Assembly (NCBI RefSeq): GCF_020880995.1
Contig: NZ_JAJISD010000011.1
Coordinates: 1-64,000, forward strand
From: Reyranella aquatilis
GTDB lineage: Bacteria > Pseudomonadota > Alphaproteobacteria > Reyranellales > Reyranellaceae
Reading direction: 5' to 3'
DNA: 64,000 nt
Both the position numbers and the translations under genes were made by a program. Below the pieces are notes generated by a model. It made no database searches and was not told the DNA's origin. It saw nothing but the letters and a program-made list of their open reading frames with translations. This document shows, piece by piece, positions 1 to 8,944 of this stretch (its first letter is position 1; every line of letters begins with the position of its first letter).

Positions 1-1
1 G

Positions 2-205
2 GTCGTGAAGGGCGTCGCCGAGGTCACGCTCGACGGCAAGGTCATGACCCTGCGCGAGAACGAATCGACCTACATCCCGATCGGCGGCGTCCATCGCCTC
101 GCCAATCCCGGCAGCGAGCTCCTCGAGGTGGTCGAGGTGCAGACCGGCGACTATGTCGAGGAGGACGACATCGTCCGCTACGAGGACATATACGCCCGGG
201 TGTGA
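2..205 (+). CDS. manC: Mannose-1-phosphate guanylyltransferase / mannose-6-phosphate isomerase, C-terminal end
   Basis: Only the last 67 codons are present; the gene enters from the left edge in frame 2 and stops with TGA at 203-205. The visible part is the cupin-type isomerase domain of type II PMI-GMP enzymes: a short beta-rich stretch with TYIPIGGVHRLANPG, then EVQTGDYVEEDDIVRYED, both typical of the ManC/CpsB/AlgA C terminus. The full enzyme isomerises fructose-6-P to mannose-6-P and makes GDP-mannose from mannose-1-P in the cytoplasm. This fits the gmd and fcl genes at 14-16 kb, which convert GDP-mannose to GDP-L-fucose. It converges with the ABC ATPase gene 70 bases downstream. The family call is firm; the choice among manC, cpsB and algA symbols is conventional. 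Confidence 0.85.
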   Translation, partial: VVKGVAEVTLDGKVMTLRENESTYIPIGGVHRLANPGSELLEVVEVQTGDYVEEDDIVRYEDIYARV

Positions 206-275
206 GGCTCGTGACTGAAGAGTTTCAAATCCTCAAACGGATTCGGCCGCTTGGACAAGTCTGACTGTTATGCAC

Positions 276-2027
276 CTAGTCCTTCGGATCGCTCGCTCTG
301 CTATTGTCCTCGGGAACGGCGCCGTCGATATCTCCAACCAACGCCTTGGCCGCCACCCAAGCGGCCCGGTTCCGTTCATTGAACTCGACAAGCTCTACGC
401 TGCCTCGACCGACCTTCAGTCGATAAAGTTCCCGCACGATTTCTTCAGCCGTTCCCAGCGCAGGCTGTTCAGGCCCAACCGTCCCCACCGGGACAGTTGA
501 GGTAGCCTTTGCCTGCGGCAGCGGAACAGCAAGGCCTGGGTCTATCGCCGCGATTACATCTATCAACTGCTGGGCTTCGACGTGACGGCCCGCTGCATGT
601 TCGGCAGCGCTTCCTCGTCCGAGCAGCCGGATAATGAGATCTACGTTTCGAGTACCCCGAAAGAGAGAGAGGTCAAATCGTCCAAGCCGCGGGAGCACCT
701 CCCGAACGGCGCTCCAGTTCTCGCTCCGTACAAGCCTATAAACGATGTTGAGCGCCTCTTCTCGTTGGATATCAGCGAGGTCTTCAATCCCCCGAACAAG
801 ACCCTCCCAATCAGCAACCTCCAATAGCGCCCGCGCTTGCATTGCCAGCAAACGAGTGTCGCGTGGCTTTGTCTCGAGGGACCGCCTCGTCAACTTCAGC
901 ACGGCCTTCCAATTGCCGCCTCTCATGAAGGCTCTCAGCGCTGATGCCTCATCGGAAAGGCTCAACCATATTTGAGCAGCGTCCTCGAAATTTCCCAGGG
1001 CTTCCTGACACCGCGCAACCACAACCCGCGCTTCGCGATGGTCAGGCACCATCTCCAGAACAATGTTCGCGCGCTCCATGGCTTCGAGGAACCTTGCGTT
1101 GCTCGCCGCCGCTTTCGCCTGGATCAGATGCATATCCGCGGATGTCGACCCCTGCTTCAAAGCCTCATGCGAGGCAGTCAGCGCATCGGATGAAGCACCC
1201 AGGCGCACGGACAAGCTCGCCAGCAGCTCATGGGCTCCAACGTCGTTCCCATTCTCCTTCAGATGCGATTTGAGGTACGAATGCGCACTCTTCGGCCCGC
1301 TCGTTCCGATGAGCCCTTGAGCGTAAGCACGGCCAGGATCCAGAGCCGCGATCTCCAGGCGCTGGTAGACCTGGACCGCTTTCTCGACACTGCCGAATGT
1401 GTGCAAGCGTCCATCGTGTAACAGACACCCTATCTCGCCCAACTTTCCAACGTCTCGAATGTTCCGGGTGGCGAGAATCGTGGCGCTGGAGGCACGGCGG
1501 GACTCGAACGCTCGCAGAAAAGCCGCTCGTATACTCGCTGACCCAAATGTGACGGAATCATCAAAAAGATAGAAGTCACAAGGGATTGCATAGCCAATCG
1601 CGTAGCTCAGCAACGCACGCTGCGACGGCGGCAGCGATGCCACCGGAAGGTCTATGGAATCGTTCAAATCCGAAAACGCCGTAACGAAAGCAACGACGTC
1701 GTTTGGATCGACCTCGTAGAGGTTCGCAAAGAAAGCCGCTAATTCCCGCGCCGTCTTCCCCAACGCGTAGCCAGCGGCTGTGCCGAGAGGCAAAGAGATC
1801 GTTCCGCGTCGCTGGACATTGCCGCGCGTTGCACTCGCGATTCCCGCGATAATCCGCAGCAACGTTGTCTTGCCTGCGCCTCGAGCGCCAAGAATCACAT
1901 AGTGACGCCCCGGCTCGAACTCCGCTTCGATTCCATCGAGGATCTTTCGACGATGTTTGCCCGCGCCAAAGGTCTTTTCGACTGACTTGAGAACTATCAT
2001 CGCTTCCGCCGTCAGGTGCTTCCGCAT
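276..2027 (-). CDS. Capsule-type ABC transporter ATPase with TPR-like C-terminal extension (KpsT/Wzt-like), degenerate catalytic motifs
   Basis: 583 residues, more than twice a normal KpsT. The N-terminal ~230 residues are an ABC domain of the polysaccharide-export class with an intact Walker A (GARGAGKT, 47-54). The later motifs are altered: the signature position reads PPSQ (133-136) instead of S(S)GM, Walker B is YLFDDS, with Asp where the catalytic Glu normally sits, and the switch His is replaced in ATRN (187-189). Residues ~240-480 are alpha-helical and TPR-like. The tail, from residue 526, carries a 39-residue motif shared with two other proteins in the window. I chose ATG 2027 because a strong GGAGGAGGG lies 9 bases upstream; ATG 2000 is the alternative, and the open frame runs up to 2120. 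It should pair with the permease at 9207-9995. Whether it still hydrolyses ATP is open. Confidence 0.8.
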   Translation of the reverse strand: MRKHLTAEAMIVLKSVEKTFGAGKHRRKILDGIEAEFEPGRHYVILGARGAGKTTLLRIIAGIASATRGNVQRRGTISLPLGTAAGYALGKTARELAAFFANLYEVDPNDVVAFVTAFSDLNDSIDLPVASLPPSQRALLSYAIGYAIPCDFYLFDDSVTFGSASIRAAFLRAFESRRASSATILATRNIRDVGKLGEIGCLLHDGRLHTFGSVEKAVQVYQRLEIAALDPGRAYAQGLIGTSGPKSAHSYLKSHLKENGNDVGAHELLASLSVRLGASSDALTASHEALKQGSTSADMHLIQAKAAASNARFLEAMERANIVLEMVPDHREARVVVARCQEALGNFEDAAQIWLSLSDEASALRAFMRGGNWKAVLKLTRRSLETKPRDTRLLAMQARALLEVADWEGLVRGIEDLADIQREEALNIVYRLVRSENWSAVREVLPRLGRFDLSLFRGTRNVDLIIRLLGRGSAAEHAAGRHVEAQQLIDVIAAIDPGLAVPLPQAKATSTVPVGTVGPEQPALGTAEEIVRELYRLKVGRGSVELVEFNERNRAAWVAAKALVGDIDGAVPEDNSRASDPKD

Positions 2028-2028
2028 C

Positions 2029-2045
2029 GGAGGAGGCCCTCCTCC
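2029..2045 (-). promoter_or_regulatory. Palindrome overlapping the ribosome binding site of the ABC ATPase gene
   Basis: The 17 bases ggaggaggccctcctcc are self-complementary around a central base. On the minus strand they contain the Shine-Dalgarno GGAGGAGGG for the ATG at 2027. A GGAGGA/TCCTCC stem with a five-base loop would hide the ribosome binding site. The palindrome is seen directly; a role in translation control is inference. Confidence 0.4.
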
Positions 2046-2339
2046 GACCAACGAACGAGCACCGGGATAAAATGCCGCGACACAGGACGAAACCTGCCGT
2101 CGCTCACTGCCTTCTGCCATACACAGGCACGAGGCACTCGAAATAGGGGTCCAGTAGCACTCGATACCATCAACTGCCCGCTGAGCGGGCCCACGTTCCT
2201 CCTTCCCGCACTGTTGCCAAGGATCCGCTCGACCTCATGGAGGCAAACTCTCCGTCGCATGCCTCCAACGTCAAACAGCTTGTGACCTGGTTTTCCGTTC
2301 TGGGACAAGCCCCACCCTGCCGAACGCAATTACGAAAGA

Positions 2340-3122
2340 TCATGCCGCCCCGATAACCCTGCTGATTGAATTCGTCGTGCAGTTCGCGGGGTTCGTCAAA
2401 CTACGCCATAGCCGCTCGTCGAAAACATTCTCGCGCCATCGCCCTTTGCCGTCCATGCTAATTGCCATGCCGGTTTTCACCAGAACGCCGCTAATTGCCG
2501 CGCCCGTGAGCGGGCTGCCCTGGTCGGTATTGAACAACTCCGGCTTGCTGCGATGCGCCGAAGCATCCTCGAGAGCCTCAACACAGAACTCCTTTTCCAT
2601 GTTGATTGACAGCCGCCTCGACAGCGCGCGGGGGCTCAACCAATCGAGCACGCCGACCAGATAGACGGAGCCATGAGCCGTCGGGATGTAGGTAAAGTCG
2701 ATTGGTCAAACCTAGTTTGACCGCACAACCTCCAAGTCGACCGCCGACATCCGACGCAGCAGATACGCGGAGCCTTCGCTGTCTCGCGATCGGCAGCTTG
2801 TACTTGCAGTCGATAATGGCCTTGGGCTTAACAGGCCGGCCTTGCTGAGCGCTCTTTCTCGATAACCGCTCTCCAGCGTCAGCACTGCGATCTTGCCATG
2901 TAACGATCTCACATCCACTTCGGGTTGCATCTCTCCACTACCCCTGACCGGATCAAACACGTCGGCAGTATCTTCTTGAAGTTGATCTTTCTACGTTTTC
3001 ATCTCGTACAGGTGGCGGTCAAAATTCTCAGCTAACTGAGCCAGCGTCACCTCGGCCGGGATCGCAGCGAGAGCCACCTTCGCCTTGAAGGCCGGTACAT
3101 GGTTCCCGCGAAGATTTTTCAC
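2340..3122 (-). mobile_element. Decayed IS3-family insertion sequence (orfA and orfB remnants)
   Basis: Reading the minus strand, 3122 to ~2991 encodes an OrfA-like start (FKAKVALAAIPAEVTLAQLA, as in IS3-family OrfA). After several frame breaks, 2651-2340 encodes the OrfB integrase core, including FNTDQGS with the second catalytic Asp and ISMDGKGRWRENVFDERLW with the catalytic Glu. The part between (2700-2960) shows scrambled OrfB pieces in more than one frame, including DSEGSAYLLRRMSAVD, which resembles the HTH_21 region. No intact transposase frame and no convincing terminal repeats are visible, so it is not autonomous. Confidence 0.75.
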
Positions 3123-3327
3123 CATCGTCTCTCTGGAGCGAGGGACATTTTTCTGCACGCGACCCGACAGAAACTCCATTTGGCGTGCTTTCCCACTTCC
3201 CTGGGCCGGCTCTCATTTGGTCTTGGAATGTCTTTCTTATACCAACGCGCTCATTTAGGATGTGCGCTGTGTGTTTCGCGCAGTATTTCAGCTCAATCAC
3301 CGTGACAAGACAACTAGCGAGGGCAAG

Positions 3328-3564
3328 ATGACCGAAGTCAATTTTCCGGCCGGAAGCAAATTCGCGCTTACGGCCGATGGCTCGCGTGGAATGTCCCTGC
3401 AGGCTGCCGTTGCAATTACAACGGCCATCATCGCTAAGAGCGACTCCATAAAGCCATCCGATTACGCGACCATCAGGGCGCTCTTTAAGAATATCGCGGC
3501 CGATGCCATGAGCACCTTGGTGCCAAAGGTAGCGAAGGAAGAGAACTCGCCCCCAGCCAGCTAG
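3328..3564 (+). CDS. Small conserved protein, paralogue of the protein at 10368-10565
   Basis: 78 residues from ATG 3328, which has GAGGG a few bases upstream. I do not recognise the family. What makes it credible is its close relative on the minus strand at 10368-10565. The two share an almost ungapped core of about 45 residues, GM(S/A)LQAAVAITTA(I/V)IAK followed by ATIRALF(K/R)NIA(A/T)DA. The core looks mostly alpha-helical, with no signal peptide and no membrane segment. It lies between two IS3 remnants, so it may be a survivor of a rearranged copy of the permease-side operon. Function unknown. Confidence 0.6.
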   Translation: MTEVNFPAGSKFALTADGSRGMSLQAAVAITTAIIAKSDSIKPSDYATIRALFKNIAADAMSTLVPKVAKEENSPPAS

Positions 3565-3714
3565 GTGTATTTGCTACCTGACCAAAGAGCTACTCTCAAG
3601 GTGTAAAAAGTTGGCGGTAGTTCAAGCTGCAGGTTGCCAGTCGGTTTGAATTGAGGCGTATTCCACTGCAAGGGCTGTCGGGGGGGGGGGAGGGCCGGGT
3701 AAGCCCGGACCGCA

Positions 3715-4281
3715 AGGCATAGCGTTGCTCGATACATTTCGACCAGAATCCGTGGCCACCGAGATGTCGGTGATATCAGCACACCGTCCTGATTGAGCCG
3801 ATCCCTGCCAACGCGCCGCGGCAGAGATGGATAATGCTTGTTCGCTAGGATTCTGGTCCGAGGCTGCTGGCAGATCAGTATCAAGCCCATCAGTCACATC
3901 GGGCGGCAAACCGGTTTGACGCTCACCGCATGACCTCTGGCCTTCAGGTGCACGTCATATCCCCTGCCGCGTAGAGTAGTGTCTCCAAGAACTGAAGGGC
4001 GATCCTGGCCATCAGTTTGAGGTGCCTCGCCCCGTTCCACGCTCAACTCGCCGACCTTGGCATGTAGCTCGTTGATGCGACCGGCATCTACCGGCTCTAA
4101 AGTGGTGCGGCCACGCTGAACGGCCTCGGCCGCCCTTCGACCGGTGCCTCCTTTCATTGATGCACGATCGTCGGATGGACGCCGAATTGGCTCGCCAGTT
4201 TGCCAACCGTCTGCTCGCCCTTTATTGCCTCAAGCACAACCCGCGTCTTGACTAAGGCTTGTGCTGCTTCCGCTTTGTCAT
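3715..4281 (-). mobile_element. Second decayed IS3-family insertion sequence
   Basis: On the minus strand an OrfA remnant starts at ATG 4281 (MTKRKQHKP). It continues through a stop and frame changes as VVLEAIKGEQTVGKLASQFG and then ELHAKVGELSVERG, the usual OrfA helix-turn-helix and leucine-rich parts. Further along, 3890-3740 holds OrfB pieces in two frames: MGLILICQQPRTR, RDRLNQ and CADITDIS, matching the region around the first catalytic Asp (NQVWCADITYIP in intact relatives). The OrfA sequence differs from the first remnant, so it is a separate element, now heavily mutated. Confidence 0.65.
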
Positions 4282-4410
4282 CGCCGCTCTCGTCAAGTGA
4301 AGACCAGCAGCCTCATCTCCAGAACTCACGCCACTGTCTGAATCTCGGGGGAGTAGCTGAATTGTCTCGTGCATAGACTTGGCGCCAGAGTGCCTTAGCT
4401 ACTTGGAGAC

Positions 4411-5544
4411 TTAGACTGCGGCCTGTGTCTTGGCCACCCCCATGCCATGCCGGGCAACGGCCTCGTCGTCGGCCACGACAGCGATCTGCTGCATTTGCAG
4501 GTATTCCCTATCGGTGAGGCGTGCCCGCACCCAGCGGGCCTTCCTGCCGGCCAAGTGGATTACAGTTGGGCCGGCGCCAAGCCGAGGCGTGACCTTCCGG
4601 TCGTATACGATATCGAACGTCTCTCCGTCTTCGCTGACCTCGACGACCATAGATGCGGACCGAGCAGCCTGTGGAGCATAATCGAATAGGTAGATTTTCT
4701 TGATCGGCGTAAGAGCCTCCAAGTCTACTTTCCACCAAGCATCCTTCTGGCTCTTGGTGCTGAACAGCTTGTGCCGCTGCAGCGGATTGCCATCATTCCC
4801 GTTCTCAGCCTTATATGTCAGATGCGTACTACTCATCGAAACAGGCTTACCAACGGAGACGGCAGAACGAGTTTCATGCAGATAGATAGGGGCTCGCCGA
4901 GTGAAGAAAGCATTCCCCCAAAACACTGCATTATAATACATCTTCGTGAGGACAAATCCCTTGTCGACAAGATACTGCCGTATCTCATCAAAGCGCGCAC
5001 CGCCCTCATATAGCGGCTCCTCCGAGATTTCGACGTAGATCCCCTCCAGGCGATCAAGGAACGCTCCGAACCCTTTCAGCACAAGAAGATCTGCCCCTTG
5101 CGTGTCGATCACAGCGAGGTTGAAGTCTTCTGGCGTATAATGCTGCCGCAGGATCGTTTCCACACGGCTTGTCTTCATCTCGACCTTGTCGATATAGTGA
5201 ATGCCGGGGTGCAACTCCGTGAGCCGTCCGGCTGGCAACATGCTCGAAGCCATCCCACGACTGTTGGAAATGTTAAACGTTACCGGCTTTCCATCCACAT
5301 CGGCGCAGCATGCGTGAAATATACGCTGCAAGGGAAACCGCTCAAGCGTTTCCTTGGATTTTGCGAAAACGTCCGGCATCGCCTCGAAGAAGGCTACAGG
5401 GACCTTGCCATAGGCGTTGTAGAACTTGCACTCCAAGGCATTGTTTGCGCCCACATGAATGATGCCCCCTCTCGGGAAGCCAAACTCATTCATGTACTGG
5501 AGGTAACTGAGTGCAAAAGACGGGTCTCGTGCTACGGCTGCCAT
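4411..5544 (-). CDS. FkbM-family methyltransferase fused to a C-terminal discoidin (F5/8 type C)-like domain
   Basis: 377 residues from ATG 5544; the AAGGG at ~5551 is better spaced for this ATG than for the ATG at 5550. Residues ~25-215 look like an FkbM-type SAM-dependent O-methyltransferase: GGIIHVGANNALECKFY (motif I), then FFEAMPDVF and LAVIDTQGADLLVLKGF (the acidic motif). The last ~130 residues form a separate beta-rich unit with ENGNDGN and DAWWKVDLEA, the pattern of F5/8C or fucolectin-type carbohydrate-binding domains. The likely role is methylation of a glycan residue, with the tail holding the sugar chain. The gene stands alone between two IS remnants. The methyltransferase call is good; sugar binding by the tail is inferred. 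Confidence 0.7.
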   Translation of the reverse strand: MAAVARDPSFALSYLQYMNEFGFPRGGIIHVGANNALECKFYNAYGKVPVAFFEAMPDVFAKSKETLERFPLQRIFHACCADVDGKPVTFNISNSRGMASSMLPAGRLTELHPGIHYIDKVEMKTSRVETILRQHYTPEDFNLAVIDTQGADLLVLKGFGAFLDRLEGIYVEISEEPLYEGGARFDEIRQYLVDKGFVLTKMYYNAVFWGNAFFTRRAPIYLHETRSAVSVGKPVSMSSTHLTYKAENGNDGNPLQRHKLFSTKSQKDAWWKVDLEALTPIKKIYLFDYAPQAARSASMVVEVSEDGETFDIVYDRKVTPRLGAGPTVIHLAGRKARWVRARLTDREYLQMQQIAVVADDEAVARHGMGVAKTQAAV

Positions 5545-5849
5545 AGACATCCCTTATTCTGTCGCTGGAGGACTGTGAAGTGGCCCTGGTTGTCTGAACA
5601 GAGTTTCCGCATCGATAAGTGGAGCGTCTGCCGAGGTTAGGCTGCCACGCGATTGGCAACAGTGTGTAATAGGCTTGATCTGATGTTGTCCCGTCAAGAC
5701 TCGAATGAGTTCTCCGGTCATTGGACGAAGTCGTGCGACCCGCTGCCCATTATTCATCCGTCGGCAGGTTGAGTCTGCTCCACTTTTTTCTCTGGTAGCT
5801 AATGGTGCGGCGCCCCATCGAGCACAGCGTCCGTCCTAGTGCTCTTGCC

Positions 5850-6140
5850 GGCCCTCGCGGAGTGTTGAAGTCATCGATCGCGTTGAGCGGCCGGAACCAG
5901 CGGCTGCTGCGGAGCTGATCGCTGGCGACGACGAGTGACCGCCGCCGGTTCACCTCCCGCGCACGACGAAGGGAGCCCTGGTCTCAATGCATACTTCGAT
6001 GACGCCGTATCGGCCTCGCCGGTTTACACCGTCGCTTCGCTGATCCCGTGCAGGCGGCAAAGTTCCGAAGGCTTCGCCCCAGCACTGTGCAGCTTAAGCA
6101 TTCCGCTGATCTACTCTTCGCTAGATCACTTCCGTTTCAT
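5850..6140 (-). mobile_element. Third decayed IS3-family insertion sequence fragment
   Basis: From ATG 6140 on the minus strand the frame reads MKRK, stop, SSEE, stop, ISGMLKLHSAGAKPSELCRL then HGISEATV. This is a typical IS3/IS407-type OrfA start interrupted by stops. Around 5905-5857 an OrfB fragment reads SRWFRPLNAIDDFN, matching the region after the first catalytic Asp. Most of the element between and beyond these pieces is missing or scrambled. The 5551-5849 stretch next to it shows no gene I can support. Confidence 0.6.
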
Positions 6141-6418
6141 GTTTGCTCTCCCCGAACGGACCCTAGTCCACTACAGGAGAGTTTGGGGGAAACAGGTCAC
6201 GAGATAACTGACAAGTGAAGCACAGCCATTGCCGACTGGTGTAAGATTCTAGACACATTTCCTCTTGTTTGGCGTGAAGGCGCGGCCAGCTATCAGACCT
6301 GCGACAATTAGGAGCTTAGAGGGCGGACAGTGTACTGGAGCCCCCTATGGTAACCATATTGACCCGCTCCGGGGCAGTCACTACGGTTGCAGTAGCAAAA
6401 GTAAAATGGTGACCAAGT

Positions 6419-7498
6419 ATGCCGGTGATCAAGGTCCTCCCGCGGGGCGATTCGGAAAACAACAATGCCTTGGCGAAGGCCTATAAGAACGTCTACTCGC
6501 AGGGGGGAGAAGACGGAATTCTAGCGGAAATCTTCCGCATCATTGGCGCTCAGAACAAGTGGTGCGTCGAGTTCGGCGCTTGGGACGGCGTGTTCCTGTC
6601 AAACACTTGCAACCTGATCCGCAATGCAGGCTGGAGCGCCGTCATGATCGAGGGCAACCCGGAACGGTGTCACCAGATCCGAGAGAACTATCCCGGCAAC
6701 AATAAGGTCATCCCCCTCTGCGCCATGATTGGTTTCGAGAAGGGCGTCGATACCATCGATTATCACCTCGCGACGACTCCGATTCCAAAGAACTTCGATC
6801 TACTGAGTATCGACGTCGACGGCATCGACTGGCATATCTGGGAATCCATTGTCGAGTACCGGCCAAGGGTTGTGGTGATCGAGTTTAACCCTACAGTGCC
6901 TAATTGTGTGGTCTTCATCCAAGATCGGGACATGAGCATCAATGAGGGCTGTTCGGCGGCCGCCCTGGTCGAACTCGCCAAGACGAAGGGATACGAACTC
7001 ATCGCCGTAACGAATGGAAACTGCTTCTTCGCCGTCAAAGAGGAGTTCGACAAGTTTGCTGGTGCAGGAATTACCGACAATAGACTGTCACGGATGCGTA
7101 CTGACCGCGATAACTTCATCTGGTGTGCCTATAATGGAAAGATCTATCAGACGCTCGGACGGTTGAGCTGGTTTGGGAAAAACTACGAGTTCGGCCCCGA
7201 GAGCCTGCAGTTCCTTTCCGAGTATTGGTTCCACGGACAATTCCAAGGTCGCCCCGCCAACACGTTGGAGAGAAAAGATCCTCATGGGCCAGATCTAGCG
7301 ACGCCAGCAGGCATCCTGAGAGAGTTGCATGAACTTCGAGCGAGCCGCGCCAAGCTTAAGGCGGAAGATTTCAACGCGCGCAGTAAGGCGGCTTGGGCGG
7401 CAACCAAGGAACTTTGTTCGAGACATACGGAATATGTTGCCGTAGCAGCCGACAGCACACCGTCCGCATTGTCGTCACCGCAGGCCAAGACCGATTGA
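6419..7498 (+). CDS. FkbM-like SAM-dependent methyltransferase with the shared C-terminal tail motif
   Basis: 359 residues. The N-terminal ~200 residues match the FkbM-like group: SQGGEDGILAEIF, CVEFGAWDGVFLSNT (SAM motif I), GWSAVMIEGNPERC and LLSIDVDGIDWHIW. Such enzymes usually methylate sugar hydroxyls. The C terminus (295-333, TPAGILRELHELRASR onward) aligns without gaps to the tail of the ABC ATPase at 276-2027 and to the small protein at 9992-10282. ATG 6419 is the first sensible start, but no strong Shine-Dalgarno is visible. The 6141-6418 leader holds no gene. Base composition is lower in GC than the right half of the window, consistent with acquisition. Confidence 0.75.
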   Translation: MPVIKVLPRGDSENNNALAKAYKNVYSQGGEDGILAEIFRIIGAQNKWCVEFGAWDGVFLSNTCNLIRNAGWSAVMIEGNPERCHQIRENYPGNNKVIPLCAMIGFEKGVDTIDYHLATTPIPKNFDLLSIDVDGIDWHIWESIVEYRPRVVVIEFNPTVPNCVVFIQDRDMSINEGCSAAALVELAKTKGYELIAVTNGNCFFAVKEEFDKFAGAGITDNRLSRMRTDRDNFIWCAYNGKIYQTLGRLSWFGKNYEFGPESLQFLSEYWFHGQFQGRPANTLERKDPHGPDLATPAGILRELHELRASRAKLKAEDFNARSKAAWAATKELCSRHTEYVAVAADSTPSALSSPQAKTD

Positions 7499-7834
7499 AC
7501 CGCCGCTGACGTAGTCTCGAAAGTCGAATTCTGCCAAGAAGCAGAACAGTATCGGTAGTTGAGCGGCGGCGTCTATCGCCGCGCTCAATTCGCGGCTTGA
7601 AGACCCTGCACTATCATGGCGAGTAGAATCATCGCAGCAATGGTGTACTCGACTGAGTCATTGTGGAACCAAGCGATAGCATCGAGCAAGAGATGCAGCG
7701 AGAAGTCGCAAAGCGCCTTCAGCGTCATGATCTGAGCCTACCACTCCAACGGCTGGCCCGGTACGAAGCAAATTGTCCAACGCAGTCTTTCGCTCGCACG
7801 GCGTTTGGATGCCTAATCAACCTGCGCATCGGCC
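7499..7834. other. Intergenic stretch without a supported gene
   Basis: 336 bases between two convergent genes. There is a weak imperfect inverted repeat near 7565-7590 (gagcggcgg / ccgcgctc) and a short open frame from 7663 with a helical stretch (SIEQEMQREVAKRLQRHDLS) that may be a fragment of an older gene. Nothing else can be supported. Confidence 0.3.
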
Positions 7835-8944
7835 TTAGCAAGGCGGCAGACCGAGTACGATGCCGATCTTCTGCCCCGTATGGCTGCATCGTTCCCCCGT
7901 CGCACGGTCGTAGACAGGTGAAAATAACACGTCTCGGATGCCGTTTCGTTTGATGAAGTCGTGGGCCTCGCGGGCGTTGTCCAGAGTGGTTTTGTCAATC
8001 CCCAGGACAAACTGCAGCATGAGCGACTTCTTCGGCCCACCGAACAACGCCAGGCGGGCGTCCAGCGAGGACCTGAATGTGTGGCCTTTGGGCGGAGGAA
8101 CGTTGGCCACCATCGTGATACCGTCAACAATCGAAGCGATCTCAGGGAGGTTGGTGACATCGCAATTCCTTGTTCCCACGCCGACTCCGCAATAGCCGCC
8201 TGTCATGCCGGAGCCGAGCGGATCATTGGGGGCAAGTGCCAACTTATAGCCTCTCGCGTGAACCGCCTCCGCCATCTTGACCATGAATGGGGTCAGTAGC
8301 GACGCCGGCCGCATGTCGGCGAATTCGCAATCGCAGAGGATGCCCCAGACCCGCGCCGTTCCGGAGGAAAGAACTGCCGGGGCAAGGACAACAAGATCGG
8401 TAGCCGTCATGAAGGATCGCTTCCCAACGACGTGGAAATTGGTGAAATATCTTTCTGGGTCGGCTGCGGCGGCCGCATACGAGATTACGTGCTCGTCCGG
8501 TATTCCCGCGGCTCTGGTTACGCCGCGCCAGTCCTCTCCCAAGGCGGAGAGCAGGGCCGCCATCGTGGCGGCATCGGCACGCTCATAGCTCGTGTAACTC
8601 GTTCTAGCCTGCAAACCCTTAGCGTAGAGCACGGGACCGAAACTGTTCGGATTGTGATTGAAAGTGTTCGAGGCGCATAGATCGCACCTGTTAGCCCACT
8701 GCAGCCAAGCGTACTGGACGTGCTTCGATCGCGACTGTATCGACCTGGCGCTGTCGGTGTTGTAGGCGATAGAGACCGGGTGGTGGATGTAATTCTGGAT
8801 CCCATCCTCAGCCGGCATTGGGGCAAGCCGCCATACTTGGAGGCCCGTCGAGGCCACCATCTCTTCTGTGAAGAGATCAGCGGCGCGCGCCTGTCCAAAG
8901 ACAGACGTTACCAGCAGGATTAAAATGGTGAGTAAGCGGTGCAT
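7835..8944 (-). CDS. Secreted protein of unknown function, possible TIM-barrel glycosidase-like
   Basis: 369 residues from ATG 8944, chosen because the protein then opens with a clean signal peptide (MHRLLTILILLVTSVFGQARA). The frame is open upstream to 9016, but that part does not look like protein. The mature part has motifs such as WGILCDCEFADMRPASL and GYKLALAPNDPLGSGMTGG. These resemble the strand-end acidic residues of (beta/alpha)8 glycoside-hydrolase-like domains, but I cannot name a family. Several Cys suggest periplasmic or extracellular folding. It sits beside the capsule exporter permease on the same strand, 263 bases downstream of it. A role in trimming or binding the exported glycan is only a guess. 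Confidence 0.6.
   Translation of the reverse strand: MHRLLTILILLVTSVFGQARAADLFTEEMVASTGLQVWRLAPMPAEDGIQNYIHHPVSIAYNTDSARSIQSRSKHVQYAWLQWANRCDLCASNTFNHNPNSFGPVLYAKGLQARTSYTSYERADAATMAALLSALGEDWRGVTRAAGIPDEHVISYAAAAADPERYFTNFHVVGKRSFMTATDLVVLAPAVLSSGTARVWGILCDCEFADMRPASLLTPFMVKMAEAVHARGYKLALAPNDPLGSGMTGGYCGVGVGTRNCDVTNLPEIASIVDGITMVANVPPPKGHTFRSSLDARLALFGGPKKSLMLQFVLGIDKTTLDNAREAHDFIKRNGIRDVLFSPVYDRATGERCSHTGQKIGIVLGLPPC

Noticed and set aside
5554..5757. 67-residue minus-strand frame upstream of the discoidin-tailed methyltransferase
   Set aside because: No ribosome binding site, no recognisable pattern, and in a region of decayed insertion sequences.
7565..7590. Inverted repeat considered as a terminator after the methyltransferase at 6419-7498
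   Set aside because: The arms pair only imperfectly and no T-run follows.
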